The translations under genes were made by a program, and so were the position numbers. A model generated the notes under the pieces. That model ran no database searches and was not told the origin of the DNA. It worked only from the letters and a program-made list of their open reading frames with translations. A stretch of DNA of 64,000 nucleotides from Ulota crispa (taxonomy: Eukaryota > Streptophyta > Bryopsida > Orthotrichales > Orthotrichaceae), in NCBI GenBank assembly GCA_963920765.1, contig OY987246.1, positions 6,636,501-6,700,500 on the forward strand, written 5' to 3'. Positions within the stretch are counted from its first letter, which is position 1. Every line of letters starts with the position of its first letter. Positions 11,920-23,933 of this stretch are shown here, one piece after another.

Positions 11920-13225
11920 TTAACCCCCAAGTGCCCAAGCCATTTTCACCAAAAGTAGGGTTTTAAGAGACTTGCAACTTTGATGCATTGTATTTCAATC
12001 AATTGGATGATATACAGTCACCGGAAAAAAATTGTTGCCACCCCCTATTACCATTCAAAAAACTTGACATATTTTAGAATAAAAAAACATTTTATTATTT
12101 TGTACCATTGATATTTAATTCTTATTAGTAACTCAATCAAGTATACCAAAATCCAATCCCAGGAAATCAATACCCAATTTTTGATGAATTCTTTTGTATA
12201 TTAATTATGTTTTTGCATGATAATTAACTGAATAACAATGGTGATGAATATTTGAAGTTAGATTGCATGAATATGCAAGAAACATCCATATGCACATCAT
12301 TTCTTCTAACCAACATCTCCAAAAAAGTTTCAAATTCTCTTGATATACATTTCAATGTTGGGGTGTTCATGTCCTACTTTTGTAAAAAAGACCATTCTTT
12401 ATGGTGATTAGATATGACTAATTGACTCATACATTATGATTACATTTGCATCTTTGAACACAATGATATACTTACTTTGTCAAAAACTAATAAAACAAAC
12501 AAAGATACTTGTTTTACAAAATTTGGCCAAACCGCCAAAATTTATTGTTTGGGGCAAGTACAATAAGTGACCAATGAAAATAGTGGAACATCTACTTAGA
12601 AAACTACTTGCAAATTTAGGGAACAATTGCTTGTGGGAGATGGGAGATTATAACATTTGATCAAACAACATGTGATGGTAAATTTTTAGTTTTTGGCAAA
12701 TAATTGCTAATTATTGATTTTTACAAAATTCTATAAGCCCTTGATTCATCTCAATTTTGTGAGTAGCAAGATTAGATGTGAATGCACACACTTGCAAAAT
12801 ATTGAAGATTGTGCTTCTTTGTATGTTAAGTTTTAGGGCTTCAAGCGCTTGTAAGATGTTGCTTGCCACCTTGCCCCGTATGGTGTTTCACTCAATCAAG
12901 GCTCTTTAGGCACTTATACATTGTTTGGTTTGACCTGCCATTACTCCACTTGCATGAACCACTTGAATGAACTCTTTTTTTTTGTTTGCCAAAAAACACA
13001 TTTTGATAGAGAATTCAAGAATAATTGTAGGGATCGATTAGGAATGGCAGAAATTTGTCAGTTTTTTGCCAAATTGGCTTCAGCTTGCCGAAAAAAAATG
13101 CCTTGACTTGAATACCTTGATAATCGTAGTTTATAGCAAGGTCAAAAAATTAGATCCAGTACCTCAAAATGGCTTCTGAAATTAGGTGAGGACACTTTTA
13201 AGCCTCCCGGACATTCAGGGGTTAA
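11920..13225. mobile_element. Large TTAA-flanked element, 1.3 kb
   Basis: The left end is TTAACCCCCAAGTGCCCAAG; the right end, read inward, is TTAACCCCTGAATGTCCGGG. Inside, around 12250-12370, is sequence similar to one arm of the foldback at 30381-31262 (CATCTCCAAAAAA, CATTTCAATGTTGGGG). No transposase frame is visible; the longest open stretches are about 60 codons. Confidence 0.6.
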
Positions 13226-13690
13226 GGGATAGTATTGGCTTATAATTGAAATCCTATCACTTGATAAGTTCATAAACATATTTGAAACCAACCAGGAGCT
13301 TGGAATGTATGTAAGCAATTGTACGATTTTACAACTATTGAGTTTCAAAATACACAACTACACAAGTGATTAATTTATTTTTCCACGAAACACTCTAATA
13401 CACAAGTTACGTGAACCAAGTAAATATCTTTTTATAAATGAAACATTAATCACTCTCAATCAAAAAGATATATTCTAATGATACGAACTCTCTAAAAACC
13501 AGTTGAAAAGTATAGGGTACTATACACATTTTGAAATTCAAAATCTTGTAATATGGATCATCTCATTAACATTAACACCATTGAAGTATCTTTGTACATT
13601 ACATTTTAAAATACATCTTTACAAATATAGTCAAATCAGGAGATAACTAGAAGTCTTTTTCACTAAGAGGTAACTCACTGATTCTAGATA
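13226..13690. other. 3' flank of the hydroxylase gene, no other feature
   Basis: AT-rich sequence downstream of the minus-strand stop codon. It should hold the 3' UTR and polyadenylation site of the hydroxylase; no clear poly(A) signal or repeat was picked out. Confidence 0.5.
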
Positions 13691-16600
13691 CTAATGTTTT
13701 ATTGGATTTCCAGGAAATGTATCAAAGATTGTGTCCCAGAATGGTGTGGTGACTCCATAGGAATTGCTTTGGTCCCTGAAGTGGTGATTCAAGTGAAACC
13801 GCTGCACCCAAAAAAAACAAGAAAAACAAAAGTCTTAGACTTCATTTTTTTAAAAATCCTTAGACTTGATTAAAAAACGTAACCAAAACATAAGAGTCTT
13901 AGACTTTAGTTTAAAAAAATCCTTAGACTTTATTCGAAAAGAAAAATTAGGATGGCAAAAAGAGTATAATTCTACCTCATGTTTTGTCCGAGGTTTTGTC
14001 ATATACATTCTTAACTTTGGTTATTAACCCCCTTAAAGGGCGTTCGAGTAGTTCAAACTTCCAAAAATGTTAAAATGTACTGTATGGCGCAATTGAGAAG
14101 ATTAGTTCGATACTAACTTATTGAACCAAAGTTGTGAATTATGCACCATTGTTCATATCTATATAGTAAGTAAGATGTATTATTGTACTCACTCATGCCT
14201 TCTGGTAAAAACCAAAACAACTAATTCATGTTTCCTTCTTAAAAAACACAAAATTTAGTAATACTTCTCATGCCATATCTTGAGTGCACATGCTCCACAT
14301 TTCTCAAATCATTGAAATATTCCTGTGAACATGAGTGAATTATGCAATCTTGTGGTATAGATAAAAATGAATGACATTGATTAGAAATTGAAGTAACTAT
14401 ATGAAATTACCATAACTAAGAAGTTGGGGGCGGGAAACATGCTGCATCCATTTCCACATATTTTGAGCTATTACAAAGGAACATAATTTTCTATAAAATA
14501 ATTAAATAAGGTGCACATGGCAATAGGAACTTTTACTAGAACCGGTGTTCAAAATCTAATTTGGATTGAACATATGTTTGTTTTATGAAGAGCTTTTTTT
14601 CTTATGTCAAGCTTAAAAACTAAAAAGATTCTTTGTACCGCCATTTGTTAAGATTGTGGTGTTGTTTTTTTATAGAATTGAAATTGGAAGGATCACCTAA
14701 TGAACCCAGTTAGTTTACATTTTGAAGTAGAACACACTTGTATGCTTCAAAAAGTGTAAAGAAGAGTTTTGAGCATCTATATATTAGAAAAAATTAGCAC
14801 AAGAATTTGAAATATTTAAGTAGACAAAGAAGCCCTATTTTTTGCGTACATAGGACATGTTTACTTTCATTAAATGTTCAAAATATGAACTCCTGGTATC
14901 CTTTCAAAACCATTGGAAGTACTCTAGTTTGAAAACCAAAAAGGAGGGGATAATGCGTAGCAATGTTATTACCTTGAGTTTGCTTGACATTTTGCTGAAG
15001 GGAGTGCCAAAGTGAAGGAAGTAGTGAGTGAGATCATAAATGATGTACATGAGCACTCCCCCACTGAACAAGCTCAACTTTGTGGGCCTCCCCACAATCA
15101 AGCAAAGTGGCTCCGTTATGTACCAGATCTGCAAAATAAACAAAACTTCAATTTAGTCCTGGTATTGTAACCAAAATAAATCGTAATCTCAAACTGCAAA
15201 ACTGGAAAAAAAAAGAAAAAAAAAAGAAAAAAAAAAAGAAAAAGTCTAAGCTTTGTTATTGAGGAGTTAAGACTCGGAAGGGGGAGCCTAGTGAGGGGGT
15301 TTACCATAATAATAATAATGCCAGTAATAGCAGGAGGAAATACCAAACGAGTTCCATCCATTGGATGCTTGTGATGAAAGCCATGCAGAAAGTAATGGGC
15401 CATGTTTGTCCTGTACAAACAAAAATTTAATAATAAATTTAGCAAAACCAGTATGTTTGTGTCCTTGTAAATTTAAAAAAAAAAACTTAAAAACCAGACC
15501 AAAAATCAAAGCAAAAATCAAATAAAATATCAACTAGCATGTTTTTGGATTTATTCAAGTTGATAGGTTCAATTTCTTTAGTGAATGCAAGTAAATTGCT
15601 TACCAATACAAGAGGTATTTTTTTTGTCACAAATTTTAGGTGTGAATTGAACAGTGAGCAAATTTGGATCCATTAAGAATTGGAATAAAAAATGGGAGTA
15701 TGTGAATAGCAATGGTATGGGAACGACATGGGAACAAGAACACTACAATAATATGAAGTTTAATATTATGGTACTTACAGTGTTATTTATCCTCTCATTC
15801 AACTCACTCTAATTCTTATTTAGTTGGCAATTAATGTTTACGTTGACAATCAATTTTCATGTTGGATATCACTTTAGTGCTGCAAGTCAAACTATTGTGG
15901 TACTAGTGTTAGATTTTTGGTAGAAATTTAGTTGACAAATAGTGTTTATGTTGACATTTCGTGTTGATGACTCCTCTAATGTTTATATTGACATTTATTG
16001 TTACAATTTATAATTGGTATTGCCAGGGCTAAATATCATTATTAGTGTAGTAGAAAAGCAATCTTCAAGAGTCAAGTTGTAATGTTAGAGCTTGGTTCCA
16101 CAAGCCCATTTGGACAAAAATAAGTAGGGAAAATTTTACGGATACCCCTGAAGTTTGCAGTATTTGTACAGATACCCCTTGTATTTCAGAAATTGCACAA
16201 ATATCCTTGGACCATAATTTTCAGGTGTTAGTTCTATAATGCATGTCAATTCTTTCTCCCTTGTGCGCACAACTGCTTCTTTTTTGTTTTAAGGTAGAGG
16301 GCTCTAAAATGGAGCAAGCTCTAAAATGGTGCACTTCTAGGAAAGGCTGACATGTTCCTCTCACATATCTACTACTGAGTTAGGTGGGACTAGCTTTATA
16401 GCGAGTCCCACCTAACTCATCAATGAGAGTAGTAGATATGTGAGAGGAACATGTCAGCCTTTCCTAGAAGTGCACCATTTTAGAGCCCTCTACCTTATTG
16501 CACTCCTTGCTTTAACATTGAGCATGAAGGAAGTAGCGCGCATAACAAAACAAACTCCTGAAAATTATGGTAAAAGAATATTTGTGCAATTCTTGAAAAA

Positions 16601-19600
16601 CCAGGGATATCTATAGAAAATTTCGGGGGTATCCATAAAAAATTCTCTAATAAGTAAAGTAAGGGGGGGGGGCACTCACCAATAATTAGAAGTTTTCATG
16701 TGAAAGACAAAGCGATGTAACATATATTCAATGAAAGTCCAGATGAAAGCTCCTGCAGCCATGTTGAGGAGCACCGCACTCAGCCATAGCCCTTCGTTAA
16801 GAGCTGCCATGGCCAAGTAGACCACCAATGGTCCCCACACTGCTGGGATCACCCACCATGCGGTTTTGGTGAAAAACTGCATCCCCACCAACATTCCCAC
16901 CCCCCCACACCATCACTCCCAACTTTTAAATTTTGTGTTTGCTAGGCTTTGCATTATAAGAAGCTACTTTCAGGAAGTTTAAGTTGTATTAGACACCTTA
17001 CTCAAAAAGACAAGCCAATGGTATAAAGATAGAGCTTGTTCTAATGTGGTTGCTTGTTTTATGTTTTAAGCAAAATTGAAACACCATATTATGTAATCTG
17101 GGTAAAAGGGTACTTTTGGGATTTTTGAAGGTTCTAGGTAATCACCTAAAACTGAGCTCTAGCGTTTTTTTTGGTACACATGCCCTCACCTAAGAGGAGG
17201 AATTTGAGAGGGAAAAAATCTTAGTGGCTCAAACTGAATATGATACCTTCAAATATGATTTAAGGTAACTTTTTGGGTTTAAGGTGGAGTACAAAATGGT
17301 ACCTCCCTTTTTCCCAGAATACATAATATGGTGTTAGTTTGTAAAATATTTGTAACACCATATTCAACAAATGCGGAAAATGCCACAATTTGGGGATTCT
17401 AAATTTTACAATTGTGAGAGTATTTTGAAAACTTAAATTGAGTTTCATCATGATAGTTCCTTCAAGATCCTACATCATTAATGTAAAATCTTGAAGAAAT
17501 CATCATAAAATTCACTCCAAATCACCAATATACTCTCAAAAATGCAAAATTTCAAGTCCCAAATTGTATCCTTTTTCCCAATTTATTAAGTACGGTGTAA
17601 TTTGCAATTTTCCACACAACACACACTAAGCTACGACTCTACAAGCACAATTTCCTTGTTACTTAGTGTGTTTTAATTTTTACTTTTTTGGTTTAGTTTT
17701 TACCTCGGCAATATCACTTTCAAAGAAGCGAGGAGGTTCCTTTTGCACTATGGGATCGTGTACCCATTGGTCGTAATCAGCACCCAAATTGCCCACCTAT
17801 AAAAACATCATCAAAACACAACACTTCATTCATGAAATTTTCACATGACATGAACAAACATTCTTACAAGGTTCGCCGCAATTTGTGATAAATGTGAAAT
17901 GCGTTGTGGTTTGAGGAAACTATGTTTATGTTACAAATTACTCATTTGCGAGATGCTGCATATAAACTTCCAAATCTAATGTCTACATGGTAAAATTTGA
18001 CCTCTCTTTTATAAAAAAAATTAAAAAATAAATTATGCACCTTTGCTAAGAGCCTAATACAATTGTCTTGTAAAATATAGATCTTGCAAAGTTTCAGAGG
18101 GTGGAACTTTTTTCAAATAACCTCTCATGAAAACTAGTTCTAGAATTTTAGTTTTCCAGCTCAGTTGTCAATTTCTATGGACTTTTGAAATACGCCATTT
18201 AATGAATATGACTTTTTATTTTATTGTTCCCTAAATGTTTTTTGAAAAGAGATGAGATTAAGGGAAATGAAAAAAGCTGCATGGAAATAAGCCTGGTAGT
18301 ACCTGGAAGACAAGAGGCTTGTTGAGATCCACAGTGAATTTGCTTTCCTTGCTTGCACGGGAGGATTGCAACCCCCTACTACACCAACACCCCCAACAAT
18401 AGCAAAGCCTTTTAATAATAATAGTAATTTCCCTTCGTCTCTTCAATTCTTTATTTTAACAAATGTCTCAAAAATCAAAATGACTGGACCACACTAAGCT
18501 TAGTCCAAGTCCTCAGTTCAACTCCAGATCCCAACTTCGTTAGATTATAAAGGGCATACTGAAATATAAAAATAAAAATAAAAAAACTTAATAAGTGTAA
18601 GCAATGAAACTGTAGTCTACAGGGACTTCGAGTGGGGTTTACAAAAAAATCAACGGAAATTTAATTCTTGGAGTAAGAGTCCAACTTTTGTGAATAAGTG
18701 TCAACGTGATTTAGGTATTTCAATCCAAAGTACATCAAAATATTATTTAGGATTTGCAAAATACGTAGAGAGAAAAATTTCATATCAACCTCGAATTGTA
18801 AAACTCAAAAACAAAATTAAAAAAAAAAAAATTGCTCTGTAAAATTGTTTGTTTGTTGTCTCTTTCTTTTTTTTAAGTCTAGAACCAGCATAGAAATTTG
18901 CTCTTCAAGCCTCAAGTTTCAACTTCCCAACCAATCAAAAAACTTAGAAATGGTTTTGAGTGAACCACCCGCCCCCCCCCCCCAACTTACTTACCAAAGA
19001 GAATAAATTCACGTTCTACATGGGAGTTGTTGGTTCAAAAGTGACTAAAATCAACTATACCAGCTTACAAAAAGGACTTCAGATTTTGAGAACTTTGGAT
19101 TTTTACACAACAAACTCATTTCGATTTCCTTGTAGGGATTTGCGTATGAATTCCCTGTGTATCAAGCAACATTATACAAAACGTAGGGAAAATATGTTGT
19201 GACAGGGAAACATGAGAGAGGGAAATTTCATAGAAGATAAAGACAAAAACCTTTGACATGAACAGTAGCACTCAGGGAGAACCTGAAATTTGTGAATTCT
19301 TGAACAGGGAAAATGTGAAGAATCCGTTCCTAAAACTGATAGAGGGAAATTGACTAAAGTTTGATGTGATATGATATGAGTGTTGGCAATCTGGAGTTAA
19401 TTTTCTATATTTCCAGCCTGAGTAGTAGAGAGTAAAGAGTATGTGAAAATACTGGTTTTTTGGAACGGGGGGACATGAGAAAGACGAAACTATTGTAGGT
19501 TTAGTATAGAAATGCCTTCCTTACCCCTGGTTACTACTGTCGTCGTCGTCACGGACGCAGCCAATACGAAACTGTTGAAGCATGCGAAACGCGTATTGGC

Positions 19601-20875
19601 TGTGGGCATGGTGAGACCCACTGTCGTCGCCACGCATCACCTCCCCCGTATTCTCCCTCGCCTGCAAACTCTCCACGATCACCTGCACCCCTCTCTCATG
19701 CACCTCCAGTTCAGCACACACACTCCCGGAACTCCAAGTTTTTGCTGCCAGTCTATAGAAGCAAACAACACCAAATTCGTTAATTTGGGGAAAACGGTAC
19801 ATTTTGGGACTTTCATATTTTGAAGTGAAGGTTTTAGGTGGTTACCTAAAACTACACGTGTCCTCACTTGAGAGGAGAAATTTGCAAGGGAAAAAATCTT
19901 AGTGGTTCAGATTGAATCTGATACCTTCGAATCTGGTTTAAGGTAACTTTTTGGGTGTAAGGTGGAATACAAAGTGGAACACCTGTTTTTCCCAAATTAA
20001 TGAATATGGTGTTAAACCTTTCTGAGAGCATCTCCTGCCACCCGTGAAACAAGCCCCACCAGCAGAAATGTGACCAACCCATAATGACCTCCCGAGCACT
20101 GTATGTATTCACTGATGTGCAGGCGAGGGCCTTTAAATGGAGTGAGCCAAATCCACGTCAAATTTCAGCTTTCTACAGGACCCCGCTTCATGGCCTCTTA
20201 CATCAATGTGGAAGTCTCTCAAGGCACAGCAATTGGTGCAACTGAAGCATCAAATTGTAAAAACTACGTGACAAAGGAGGAGACACAATTGTGTCATATA
20301 TTTCTTTCCTGGTTGCATGCAAGTTGGCACAACAGTCCCCTCAACAAGACCTGTTTGCCGTGGCGTGGGGGAAGCGAGTGGCAGGAGATGCTCTGAGCTT
20401 ACACAGGTGCAGCAATGGCGAAAACCAAAACCGTTTTTTGAATGGAAGAGGGACAGTAGTAGACTGAGATAAAGTGCAGGTTTCTGTAGAGGAGATCAGA
20501 TTCACAGTGACGCATTGATTGTCACGAGTGCAGACTTTGGGATGCAGAAGACGATGATGAATCAAGGCAAAGGCAGAGGCAAAGGGACAGAGACTGGACC
20601 TGAGCGCCGCCAGGGTGAGTGGCGAGAAACTTGGAAATGTCATACACGACGCCGTCCACCACCACCCACGCGTCACTGGCAGTGCAGTGCTTGCTGATCT
20701 CCGCTGCACTCACCACTTTCTCCTCCACCCCTTTCCGACCTGTCTCTGTCTCCGACGACGCAGCCGACGGTGTGATCACTCGTCTCCGAACAGCCACCGC
20801 CTCTGTCGCCGCCGCCGCCGCCGACTGTTGTTGGTCGGCGAAGGTTGTTGTCATCAGCGGCAACGCCGACGTCAT
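13691..20875 (-). CDS. FAH: Fatty-acid/sphingolipid 2-hydroxylase with N-terminal cytochrome b5 domain (8 exons, complete)
   Basis: Exons (complement): 20600-20875, 19525-19682, 18303-18375, 17704-17796, 16680-16876, 15305-15410, 14973-15128, 13691-13801. All are GT-AG, in frame, 389 residues. An in-frame stop lies just upstream of the ATG. Residues about 53-135 form a cytochrome b5 domain: WVVVDGVVYDISKFLATHPGG supplies heme ligand His87 and HAHSQYAFRMLQQFRIG the second, His119; the usual GKDAT segment is replaced by a divergent stretch. A linker leads to KFTVDLNKPLVFQVGNLGADY, the start of plant FAH proteins. The di-iron hydroxylase histidines follow: HRFVFH (254-259), HYFLHGFHHKH (271-281), HYFLH (336-340) and HLNHH (356-360), between hydrophobic membrane segments. 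Known role: 2-hydroxylation of ceramide acyl chains at the ER, with electrons from cytochrome b5. Arabidopsis FAH1/2 lack the fused domain; yeast Scs7 and animal FA2H have it, at similar length (about 370-385). Confidence 0.93.
15205..15243. repeat. A-rich/AG polypurine tract
   Basis: Runs of A with single G interruptions lie in intron 6 of the hydroxylase gene. On the coding strand this is a pyrimidine tract, about 60 bases before the exon 7 donor's downstream partner region. Confidence 0.8.
16126..16650. repeat. Foldback MITE, family A copy 2, with a nested element
   Basis: The outer arms (AGGGAAAATTTTACGGATAC and its inverted copy ending near 16650) match the copies at 1301 and 43711. The element sits in intron 5 of the hydroxylase gene, ending about 30 bp from the splice donor of exon 5 on the transcribed strand. 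A separate palindrome at 16290-16497 is inserted in its middle. Confidence 0.8.
16290..16497. mobile_element. Near-perfect palindromic MITE with TAAGGTAG ends, nested
   Basis: The end TAAGGTAGAGGGCTCTAAAA returns as its reverse complement at 16478-16497. The arms stay nearly identical for about 95 bp each (GTGCACTTCTAGGAAAGGCT, ATGTTCCTCTCACATATCTA). The near-perfect pairing indicates a recent insertion or strong hairpin conservation. It shares its terminal octamer with the TA-target elements listed elsewhere. Confidence 0.9.
17082..17596. repeat. Two adjoining MITEs with ACACCATATT-type ends
   Basis: The first unit (about 17082-17337) starts ACACCATATTATGTAATCTG and ends with the inverse CATAATATGGTGTT. 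A second, related unit follows at about 17358-17596. The first matches the copy at 19766-20015 through CACCTAAAAC, GGGAAAAAATCTTAGTGG and TTAAGGTAACTTTTTGGG. Both lie in intron 4 of the hydroxylase gene. Confidence 0.7.
19766..20015. repeat. MITE with AACACCAAATT ends in intron 1 of the hydroxylase gene
   Basis: Terminal inverted repeats AACACCAAATTCGTTAATTT and ATTAATGAATATGGTGTT bound 250 bp. The interior is shared with 17082-17337. It lies 84 bp upstream (in gene direction) of the second cytochrome b5 exon. Confidence 0.75.
20021..20401. repeat. Inverted-repeat element with GAGCATCTCCTGCCAC ends
   Basis: CTGAGAGCATCTCCTGCCAC near 20021-20041 returns inverted as GTGGCAGGAGATGCTCTGAG at 20378-20397. 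The interior of about 340 bp is non-coding and lies in intron 1 of the hydroxylase gene. The motif GAGCATCTCC also occurs near 28270, 30358 and 38206. Confidence 0.6.
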
Positions 20876-21640
20876 GGCCAAAGCTCACAGCGGGGCTCAC
20901 AGTCACTCACGCAACGGGAACTATACTAACTACTAAGTTACTACTCTCTCTCGTCTATTTGAAAAAACCACGGTTGTAGTTTAGCTTCCCTGCTGTATGT
21001 TCAATTCCCCAGCGTGCATGCTACAAGCTCCTGTATTACTACTACTACGGAGAGAGGCTAAGTTACTAAAATGGAGAGAGAGAGAGCACCACAAGGTATT
21101 TTATCAAGCTAGCTCTTAGCTGCAGCAAAGCAAGCTTCGACAAGTGTAAGCCGGGGAACTGGTGGACTGGCGGAATACTGCGGTGACAGTCATGTCCTTG
21201 CTTGCCGATATGAAATCTGCTGCTGCTGCTGCTCTGCTACAACTCTTTGTATACACGTTACAATGCGGCATCGATCGAAGTCTGGCTAATATAGTTATGT
21301 AGCATGCATGTGACGTAAGCTTGCTGGGGCCCAGAGCTTCACGCACTCAAGAGTCAAATCTGGGAGTTACAAGTATCTGCCCAGTGCACACTATTTACTG
21401 TGCCGTACATAAGTTACAGTCGACGACCATTAAGTATACACTTGAAATCATGGAAATGGCAGCGGTGCACTCCATTGCTTGATTGGTTTTTCTGTCTTTT
21501 GTCTTTTTCTTTGATTTTTTCTGAAAGGTTCTGGTGTCAGAGACTGAAGCTGCCTGGGGCATTGCTCACCGAAGTGCTGAGAAGGATTTTAGAAAGCGGC
21601 ACTCGTGGTAGCGGCGAGGTGAGTTGAATGCTGCACTTGG
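20876..21640. promoter_or_regulatory. Upstream region of the hydroxylase gene
   Basis: This holds the minus-strand promoter and 5' UTR of the hydroxylase gene. GA/CT-rich patches (about 20941-20960 and 21076-21090) and a short (CTG)n run near 21219-21232 are visible. Reading frames here are short and unconvincing; no second gene is supported. Confidence 0.4.
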
Positions 21641-22035
21641 TAAGGTAGTCTGCTCTCATTGCGACCCTCACATTTAAAGCATTTCATAGGCCGTCCAATA
21701 ATGGATATGAGATGGTTTTTGCATGGACCCTTCTTAGTCTTAAAAAAAAGGTGTATTTTATCACAAGAGCCAATCATACTCTTTTATTTACTTGATCTCC
21801 TTACAAGCTGTAAGGGGACGCTTTATGGGAGACCAGGTGCACAGATAGGTGCTTACTATAAAAAACTTTGAAAATTCATCAACAATCAATAATGCTTCAA
21901 AAAATATGAAAAAAATTGGGATACATTTAGCATTCATTTCTCTTTGACAAAAAATTAGGCAAAAAATCTTCATGTCTTGAAACCCATGAAAATCCAGAAC
22001 AGCCCTTAAAGTGACGGTTTTAAAACGACTACCTT
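21641..22035. mobile_element. TAAGGTAG-ended element
   Basis: TAAGGTAGTCTGC at the left and the inverse ACTACCTTA at the right bound 395 bp of AT-rich non-coding sequence. A family D element follows 42 bp later. Confidence 0.55.
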
Positions 22036-22077
22036 AAGTTGGCGTCACAGAATGTGGGCTATGGCGCAACGGTTGTG

Positions 22078-22410
22078 TAAGGTAAGAGGCTTGTAAACCG
22101 ACCATCTAAGAGCTGAAATTGAATTTTGGAAAAGTGGAACTTCTTGATATATTTTTCAATAAATTTTCCTTGAAAAACAAGAGGAGTTGGCATCTAACTC
22201 AAGTTATTTTGTATTTTTCAGAGCAATGTGAAATTAGTTATGAAATTTTGAAATGGAAAAATCATAGAGCTCTAAAATGAAAATTCACTTCCTCAAATGT
22301 ATGCCCATTCTACATTTTTAAAATGTTATGAATAAAACATGTACCTGTGAAGTTCATTTGAGAAGATGAGCAGAATTAGTGCCCTAACGAAGTTTGAGCC
22401 TTTTACCTTA
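22078..22410 (+). mobile_element. Family D MITE, copy 1
   Basis: Ends TAAGGTAAG and TTACCTTA enclose 333 bp. Internal blocks CTTGTAAACCGACCATCTAA and TTTCCTTGAAAAACAAGAGG recur in copies at 24237-24565, 42899-43421, 51442-51771 (inverted) and in a fragment at 54182-54218. Confidence 0.75.
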
Positions 22411-22621
22411 GTGACAGTTTCAAAACTCTGCCTTTTTCTTTGAACTGAGTTTGGATTATGCGATTACTCTGCTCGTACGTGAAAGCCATTGGGATGTACT
22501 TTATGTCAGTGATCTGGGAGAACCGGCTATCACTACAAAGTCAGCCGGTTGCAACGGCAAAAAATGATTGGGATTTAAACCTAGTGGAGTTAAAAAACAG
22601 TTCCATCTTCAAAAAAACGGT

Positions 22622-23557
22622 TTAACCCTTCAACGATCATAGGTTAATAGAGCATTGTATTTATTTTGCCACATAATTGGCATTTGATACCAATAAAGAA
22701 TTTTAATTTGGGATCTTGAGTAGCGCACTAGAATTGCTTTAACCCGTAGAGGATCATTGTTCGTTTGGGGGACAAATGGGATTGCGGGCATGTACCTATG
22801 ACTAAACTACATTGTGTGATTTTCTGAAACTTTTATTGAAGGTGAGGAATTCAAAAATCTACATGGAAATGTAATTTTTTCTTCATTCTAACTTTTATTG
22901 AAAAAGTTTAAAATGAATTTCTAGAAAAAATTGCTCCCCATGCAGCCAAAAGATTCTATAAAAATTTCATTTTTTTCAAATAAAAATCTGAAATAGGTTC
23001 TTTAGACTTATATAGATGTGGGGAGCTTTGAATCATTCAATTTGATAGATGAGATGAAAGTCATGAGATTTTTTAGTTTGCGGGTAGGTGAGCAAAACCA
23101 CACCTACCTGCAAACTAAAACTTCTCATGACTTTCATCTCATCTATCAAAATTGAATGATTCAAAGCTCCCCACATCTATATAAGTCTAAAGAACCTATT
23201 TCAGATTTTTATTTGAAAAAAATGAAATTTTTATAGAATCTTTTGGCTGCATGGGGAGCAACTTTTTCTAGAAATTCATTTTAAACTTTTTCAATAAAGG
23301 TCAAAATGAAGAAAAAATTAATATAGATTTTTGAATTCCTCACCTTCAATAAAAGTTTCAAAAAATCACGCAATGTAGTTTAGCCATAGGTACATGCCTG
23401 CAATCCCATTTGTCCCCCAAAAGGACCCTTGGTCCTTCTATTCTCCAACTTTTTTGTTGATCCCAAATGTAGTAAAGGTGTAAAACTATATCAAATACAA
23501 GAAAATAACCTTGTATTGTACTGGTCGCACCAGCACGCCCAGACTTTCAAGGGTTAA
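22622..23557 (-). mobile_element. Family C TTAA element interrupted by a family B foldback
   Basis: Outer ends TTAACCCTTCAACGATCA and AAGGGTTAA frame pieces that read, on the minus strand, like the intact family C copy at 27714-27947. The two halves are separated at 22739-23438 by an unrelated palindromic element, so B inserted after C. Confidence 0.75.
22739..23438. mobile_element. Family B long foldback element (nested)
   Basis: It starts TTAACCCGTAGAGGATCA and consists of two roughly 340-bp arms that are reverse complements meeting near 23092 (GTAGGTGAGCAAAACCACAC region). The right terminus is lost after CTTGGTCCTT. Typical internal words are GGGACAAATGGGATT, GGGCATGTACCTATG and ACTTTCATCTCATC. 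Related copies: 33988-34715, 36556-37481, 46033-46633 and 55982-57133. Confidence 0.85.
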
Positions 23558-23933
23558 CTCCTAAACACCAAGGTAGACTAAAAATGTCTGATGTGTACCA
23601 AAAAATGCTTTGCATAATGGAAAATAGTTTTTTTTTTTTCATTTGATTCTTTTTCAAAAGTGATCATAAACCCATGGTTTGTGTTCATCATGGAAAGCAA
23701 AAAATTATATCTTTAGATGTACTCATATTTTTGGATAATCCAAACTGTGAGAAGATTCAAAGACATAATGTTGGATCTCATGCAGCCCTTCTTGCAGTAT
23801 TATGAGGGCGCCATGCACTATTGACTTATGCAACTTTTGGAAACAATGTCATAAAGGATGAGCACTTGACCAACCACTATAGAATGTTGCACTAGAGAAA
23901 ATGATCATGGTGACCAATTTGGTATTTAAGGGT

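Noticed and set aside
20341-20929. Several frames of over 100 codons around the first exon of the hydroxylase
   Set aside because: They are shadows of the GC-rich first cytochrome b5 exon in other frames or on the other strand.
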